This document shows, one piece after another, positions 23,890 through 26,746 of a stretch of 26,746 nucleotides of DNA (position 1 is its first letter; each line of letters opens with the position of its first letter). The stretch spans positions 1-26,746 of the forward strand of contig DOUW01000280.1 in the NCBI GenBank assembly GCA_003520365.1, read 5' to 3'. The position numbers and the translations under genes were made by a program. The DNA comes from Massilia sp. (lineage in GTDB: Bacteria > Pseudomonadota > Gammaproteobacteria > Burkholderiales > Burkholderiaceae_D). The notes beneath the pieces are model-generated. The model searched no databases, was not told the DNA's origin, and saw nothing but the letters and a program-made list of their open reading frames with translations.

Positions 23890-24232
23890 GTTATTGTCGA
23901 ACTATCACAACGGCATCGCTCGACATGAGTCGACGCGCACTCGTGGAAATTATTTTGATCAATCACCGCACGCATTTTCTGACCCATAGCGGATTTCACC
24001 CTGCACCGCCGCTGCACTAACACAGCCATTGTGATCGGCACGGCGGCGATGAGCTATCCAAGGCGTCCTTATTCCACAACGCACGATGTGGCGCCTGATT
24101 GGCCGTACATCGTTTCCAGTTGCAATAGCTGACGTTTTCCTGGCGATGTGCACCCTGCTATCTGCAATTCGACTTTCGCCGCCGGCCTTGGCACACCGGT
24201 GATGGAATACGATTAATCAAATGAGGATCAAC

Positions 24233-25435
24233 ATGCGCAGCAAGAAAATGCCGAGACTGTACTTCCAGGCACAGAGCCCGCTCGGCGACGATTACTGGCA
24301 TTCGATTTGGATTTCGCTGCTGCGCGGCCTTGCTGCTTTCGTCGTCGCCGCCGCTCACTTGCGCGCCGAGATGTATCCCGGCTTGCGCACGGTGGCCGAC
24401 CCATCGCTGTGGTTCCAGGGCTTTGCATTCCTGACCGGGTTCGCGCATCAGGCGGTGCTGGTATTTTTCATCATCAGCGGCTGGCTGGTGGGCGGCAGCC
24501 TGCTGAACAAGATGGACCAGCCGGGCGCCATGAGCAACTATGCGGTCGACCGCGCAACGCGGCTGTGGACGGTGTTGATCCCCACCTTCGGACTGACCTT
24601 GCTGTTCGGCCTGGGCACCGGCGTGCTACTGCCGGGCGCGCTCGATTTCTCACGCGCCAACGAGTTCTCCGTGTTGTCGTTCGCCGGTAACCTGGTCGGC
24701 CTGCAGGACGTGATTCTCTCCGAGTTCGGCGGCAACTACGCCCTCTGGAGCCTGGCTAACGAGACCTGGTATTACGTCCTGTTTCCATTACTGGTGCTGC
24801 TGTTTACAGCGCGCCGCCCAGGTTCGCGCATTGCCAGCGGTGCCGGCCTGGCGCTGGCGGCGGTCCTGCTGCCCGTCGAGATCGTCCTGTATTTCGCGAT
24901 CTGGCTGCTCGGCGTCGGGTTCTCGCGCCTGCGGATCGAATGCGGTATCGGGGCCCGTTGCGCCTGGCTAGTGCCCTTGCTGGCCGCCGCCGCGTACTTC
25001 CGGCTTACCGCGGACAATGACAAGTTCGACCAGACCACGCTCGGAATGGACCTGTTTCTCAGCGTGATGTTCCTGGTGCTCTTGTCCAGCCTGCAGTTCA
25101 GAGCGGCACCGACATCGCAGCTGGCACGGCCGCTGGCGCGGGTCGGCGGTTTCTTCGCCGACTTTTCTTTCAGCCTGTATGTGTTGCACCTACCCTTGAT
25201 CTTCCTGCTGAAACACGTGGTCTACACCCAGTTTGACCTGCACCAGTTATCCCCGAGCGAGCCGCTGCACTTTGCGGTGTACCTGGGAATGCTGGGCACC
25301 TTGCTGCTCGGCTCCTATCTGTCCTATCTCCTGTTTGAGAAGCACACCTATCGCATCCGCCGCATGCTGAAAGACCTGCTTGCACGGCGCGTGATGACGC
25401 CAACCGCCCCCGCCCCCGCCCCCGCCAAACGCTAG
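24233..25435 (+). CDS. Acyltransferase family 3 (AT3) membrane protein
   Basis: 400 aa from the ATG at 24233, which has GAGGA five bases upstream; the ATG at 24221 lacks a ribosome binding site. About ten hydrophobic segments. The AT3 motif RGLAAFVVAAAHL (31-43) has the Arg and His (R-x10-H) of this family, FFIISGWLVGGSL follows (the FFxxSGFL-like motif), and ALWSLANETWYYVLFPL is the usual WSLxxExxFY segment. FSLYVLHLPLIFLL near the end is typical as well. It probably transfers an acetyl or other acyl group to sugars of the polysaccharide across the inner membrane. The tail (PTAPAPAPAKR) is encoded by a slippage-prone CCGCCC repeat at 25404-25426. It is 50 nt ahead of the SDR gene on the same strand. 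Confidence 0.9.
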   Translation: MRSKKMPRLYFQAQSPLGDDYWHSIWISLLRGLAAFVVAAAHLRAEMYPGLRTVADPSLWFQGFAFLTGFAHQAVLVFFIISGWLVGGSLLNKMDQPGAMSNYAVDRATRLWTVLIPTFGLTLLFGLGTGVLLPGALDFSRANEFSVLSFAGNLVGLQDVILSEFGGNYALWSLANETWYYVLFPLLVLLFTARRPGSRIASGAGLALAAVLLPVEIVLYFAIWLLGVGFSRLRIECGIGARCAWLVPLLAAAAYFRLTADNDKFDQTTLGMDLFLSVMFLVLLSSLQFRAAPTSQLARPLARVGGFFADFSFSLYVLHLPLIFLLKHVVYTQFDLHQLSPSEPLHFAVYLGMLGTLLLGSYLSYLLFEKHTYRIRRMLKDLLARRVMTPTAPAPAPAKR

Positions 25436-25485
25436 TCGGCGCGGGACAAGAGGCGAGGCCCGTTATTCATCCTGATAGGAACGTT

Positions 25486-26370
25486 ATGAGAACAATCGCA
25501 GTCATCGGCGCGACAGGCGAGGTCGGATTCAGGCTCATCCCGGCCCTGCATTCTTCATACCGGATCGTTGCCGTTGTTCGCAATCGGGAGAAGCGGAATT
25601 TCAGCCGCTACCCGGGCGTGGAAGTGCGCCAGATCGATGATGTGGCGAATGTCGACAGTCTTGCGCGAGCGCTCGACGGCTGCGAAGCAATCATCAATAC
25701 AGGCTATATCTGGTTCGCCGAACACATTCATCAGGCTGTCATGCAAAGCCAGGCGCCGATCCGCCATATCGTCTTGACCGGGTCGACGGGGATTTTTACG
25801 CGCCTGCCTTCGCAGAGCGCAGAGCGCAAGCGCCTGGCCGAGAAGTTCGTTCAAGAGCAGTTTCGCTGTCCCTGGACGATTATTCGACCGACGATGATCT
25901 ACGGTCATAAAGACGATCGGAACATCTCCAGGCTCGTCAGCGCAGTTGCCCGCTATCCCGTCATGCCCCTGATCGGCAAGGGAAGCAGCCTGATCCAACC
26001 TGTACTGATTCATGACCTCGTCAAGGCCTATGGAATGGTCCTGTTCAATTCGAAGTACTACAACAAGTCTTACAACATCGGTGGCAGCAAGGCATATTCG
26101 AATCGGGAGCTGATCGCTTGTACCGCCTCCAGCCTGGGACGCCACGCCAGATTGATACCGCTACCCGTCGCGCTCGTTCGCAATGGCGTTGCCTTGTTGT
26201 CGATGATGGGAGTCAGCCCGATCTCCACGGAGCAGGTAGAGCGCTTCCAGGAGGACAAGAATATCGACCTCAGCCGCTTCATCGCGGACTTCAACTACGT
26301 TCCTCGCGATTTCGAGCAAGGAATACAGTTATTGATCCGCGACATGAAAGAGCACGGGCGGCTAGGTTGA
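25486..26370 (+). CDS. Atypical short-chain dehydrogenase/reductase (NAD(P)-binding, epimerase-like)
   Basis: 294 aa; ATG at 25486 with AGGA five bases upstream. The N-terminal NAD(P) motif is IGATGEVGFRL (7-17). VLTGSTGIFTRLP (97-108) and WTIIRPTMIYGHKD (130-143) follow the extended/atypical SDR layout, but the usual YxxxK is absent (SAERK/RLAEK at that position). QPVLIHDLVKAY and YNIGGSKAYSNREL are the typical C-terminal substrate-domain turns. One possible role is the 4-keto reductase that finishes the 6-deoxy-HexNAc started by the WbpM-type enzyme; the missing catalytic Tyr makes this uncertain, and a binding or non-catalytic role is possible. It probably shares a transcript with the AT3 gene. 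Confidence 0.75.
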   Translation: MRTIAVIGATGEVGFRLIPALHSSYRIVAVVRNREKRNFSRYPGVEVRQIDDVANVDSLARALDGCEAIINTGYIWFAEHIHQAVMQSQAPIRHIVLTGSTGIFTRLPSQSAERKRLAEKFVQEQFRCPWTIIRPTMIYGHKDDRNISRLVSAVARYPVMPLIGKGSSLIQPVLIHDLVKAYGMVLFNSKYYNKSYNIGGSKAYSNRELIACTASSLGRHARLIPLPVALVRNGVALLSMMGVSPISTEQVERFQEDKNIDLSRFIADFNYVPRDFEQGIQLLIRDMKEHGRLG

Positions 26371-26746
26371 AGAAGAGCCGGCATTGAATGGTCGTCAGCC
26401 CACTCTTGCATAAGGACCTTCCCGGCGCAGATGTTGTTCGCAGCAAGGCATCGGCTTGAGCCGGCTGCTCGAGCTTCTATACACCAGACGCCTCCTGCAT
26501 TCCTGAGCGCGACGAAAAGAGACATGCATCGCGGGGGATCGAATTGATCAGGACCGAGAATTCCTGAACAGTCAGATGGCTTCCGCCTGCCTCTGACGCA
26601 CGGCCACGTCGCCGGCTTGCGCGACGCCAGCGGTCGGGTACTCGCCCTGCCTTACCCTGCCGCCAGGCGAAAGCGCCGCGCCGGGCACTTAACACTTTGA
26701 TTTTCCAGACAAAGCATGTGTCTGTACGCATTGATAATGCGCGGAA
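26371..26746. other. Right-end stretch without a recognisable gene
   Basis: 376 bp after the SDR stop codon. Short open frames on the minus strand have no motif or ribosome binding site. A 6-bp inverted repeat (TCAGGA 26548-26553, TCCTGA 26562-26567) is present. The last ~50 bp turn AT-rich and could carry a promoter for a gene beyond the window. Confidence 0.3.

Larger units (their letters stand above)
23433..24232. promoter_or_regulatory. AT-rich divergent intergenic region with several inverted repeats
   Basis: About 800 bp without a supported gene separate wzx (minus) from the acyltransferase (plus). It should hold promoters for both. Visible structure: a 10-bp inverted repeat at 23523-23564, an 8-bp one at 23567-23596, and a hairpin-like palindrome at 23864-23889. 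The open frame on the minus strand over 23547-24041 has no ribosome binding site or motif and is rejected. Confidence 0.5.

Noticed and set aside
23547..24041. Minus-strand 164-codon open frame in the wzx/acyltransferase gap
   Set aside because: No ribosome binding site, no motif, Cys/Arg/His-rich mix and inverted repeats inside it make coding unlikely.

Overview
The window looks like a chromosomal piece of a GC-rich betaproteobacterium, most likely an Oxalobacteraceae (Massilia/Telluria type). This is inferred from overall gene style (LiaF-like membrane proteins ahead of a LytS-type kinase, a large carbohydrate-type TonB receptor, Wzx/Wzy exopolysaccharide genes); no rRNA or other taxonomic marker is present. 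No tRNA, CRISPR array or intact insertion sequence was seen.

Left flank (1-6512). On the minus strand: the 5' part of a probable sensor histidine kinase running off the left edge, preceded by two LiaF/DUF5668-type membrane proteins with overlapping ends (a likely envelope-stress operon). Next come two tiny basic proteins (58 and 54 aa) ending in a strong terminator, and a 1008-aa TonB-dependent receptor with its own terminator and a candidate promoter. Divergent from the receptor is a plus-strand lipoprotein of the DUF1460 (NlpC/P60-like) family.

Centre (about 6513-19284). An AT-rich leader precedes a plus-strand surface-polysaccharide cluster: a WbpM/CapD-type 4,6-dehydratase; WbpA, WbpB, WbpD and WbpE homologues, together the four steps from UDP-GlcNAc to UDP-GlcNAc3NAcA; a GT4 glycosyltransferase; a FemAB/GNAT-like transferase overlapping a HDxD-type polysaccharide deacetylase; a right-handed beta-helix lipoprotein; a WbuB-like GT4 glycosyltransferase preceded by an 18-codon ORF; and a PglC-like initiating phosphoglycosyl transferase. 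No WbpI-type 2-epimerase is present.

Right part (19285-26746). A gene-poor 750-bp stretch is followed by a minus-strand group: Wzx flippase, Wzy polymerase and a divergent PAP2-type phosphatase. After an 800-bp AT-rich divergent intergenic region full of inverted repeats come plus-strand acyltransferase-3 and atypical-SDR genes, then about 375 bp with nothing recognisable.

Together these genes suggest a Wzx/Wzy-dependent polysaccharide. The PglC-like enzyme would load a first (probably 6-deoxy-amino) sugar on undecaprenyl phosphate, the two GTs would extend it with sugars including a diacetamido uronic acid, Wzx would export and Wzy polymerise it, and the deacetylase, FemAB/GNAT-like protein, AT3 enzyme and beta-helix protein would decorate or trim it. 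Wzz/Wzc/Wza export components are not in the window. The least described part is the overlapping transferase-deacetylase pair, possibly acting with the beta-helix protein.
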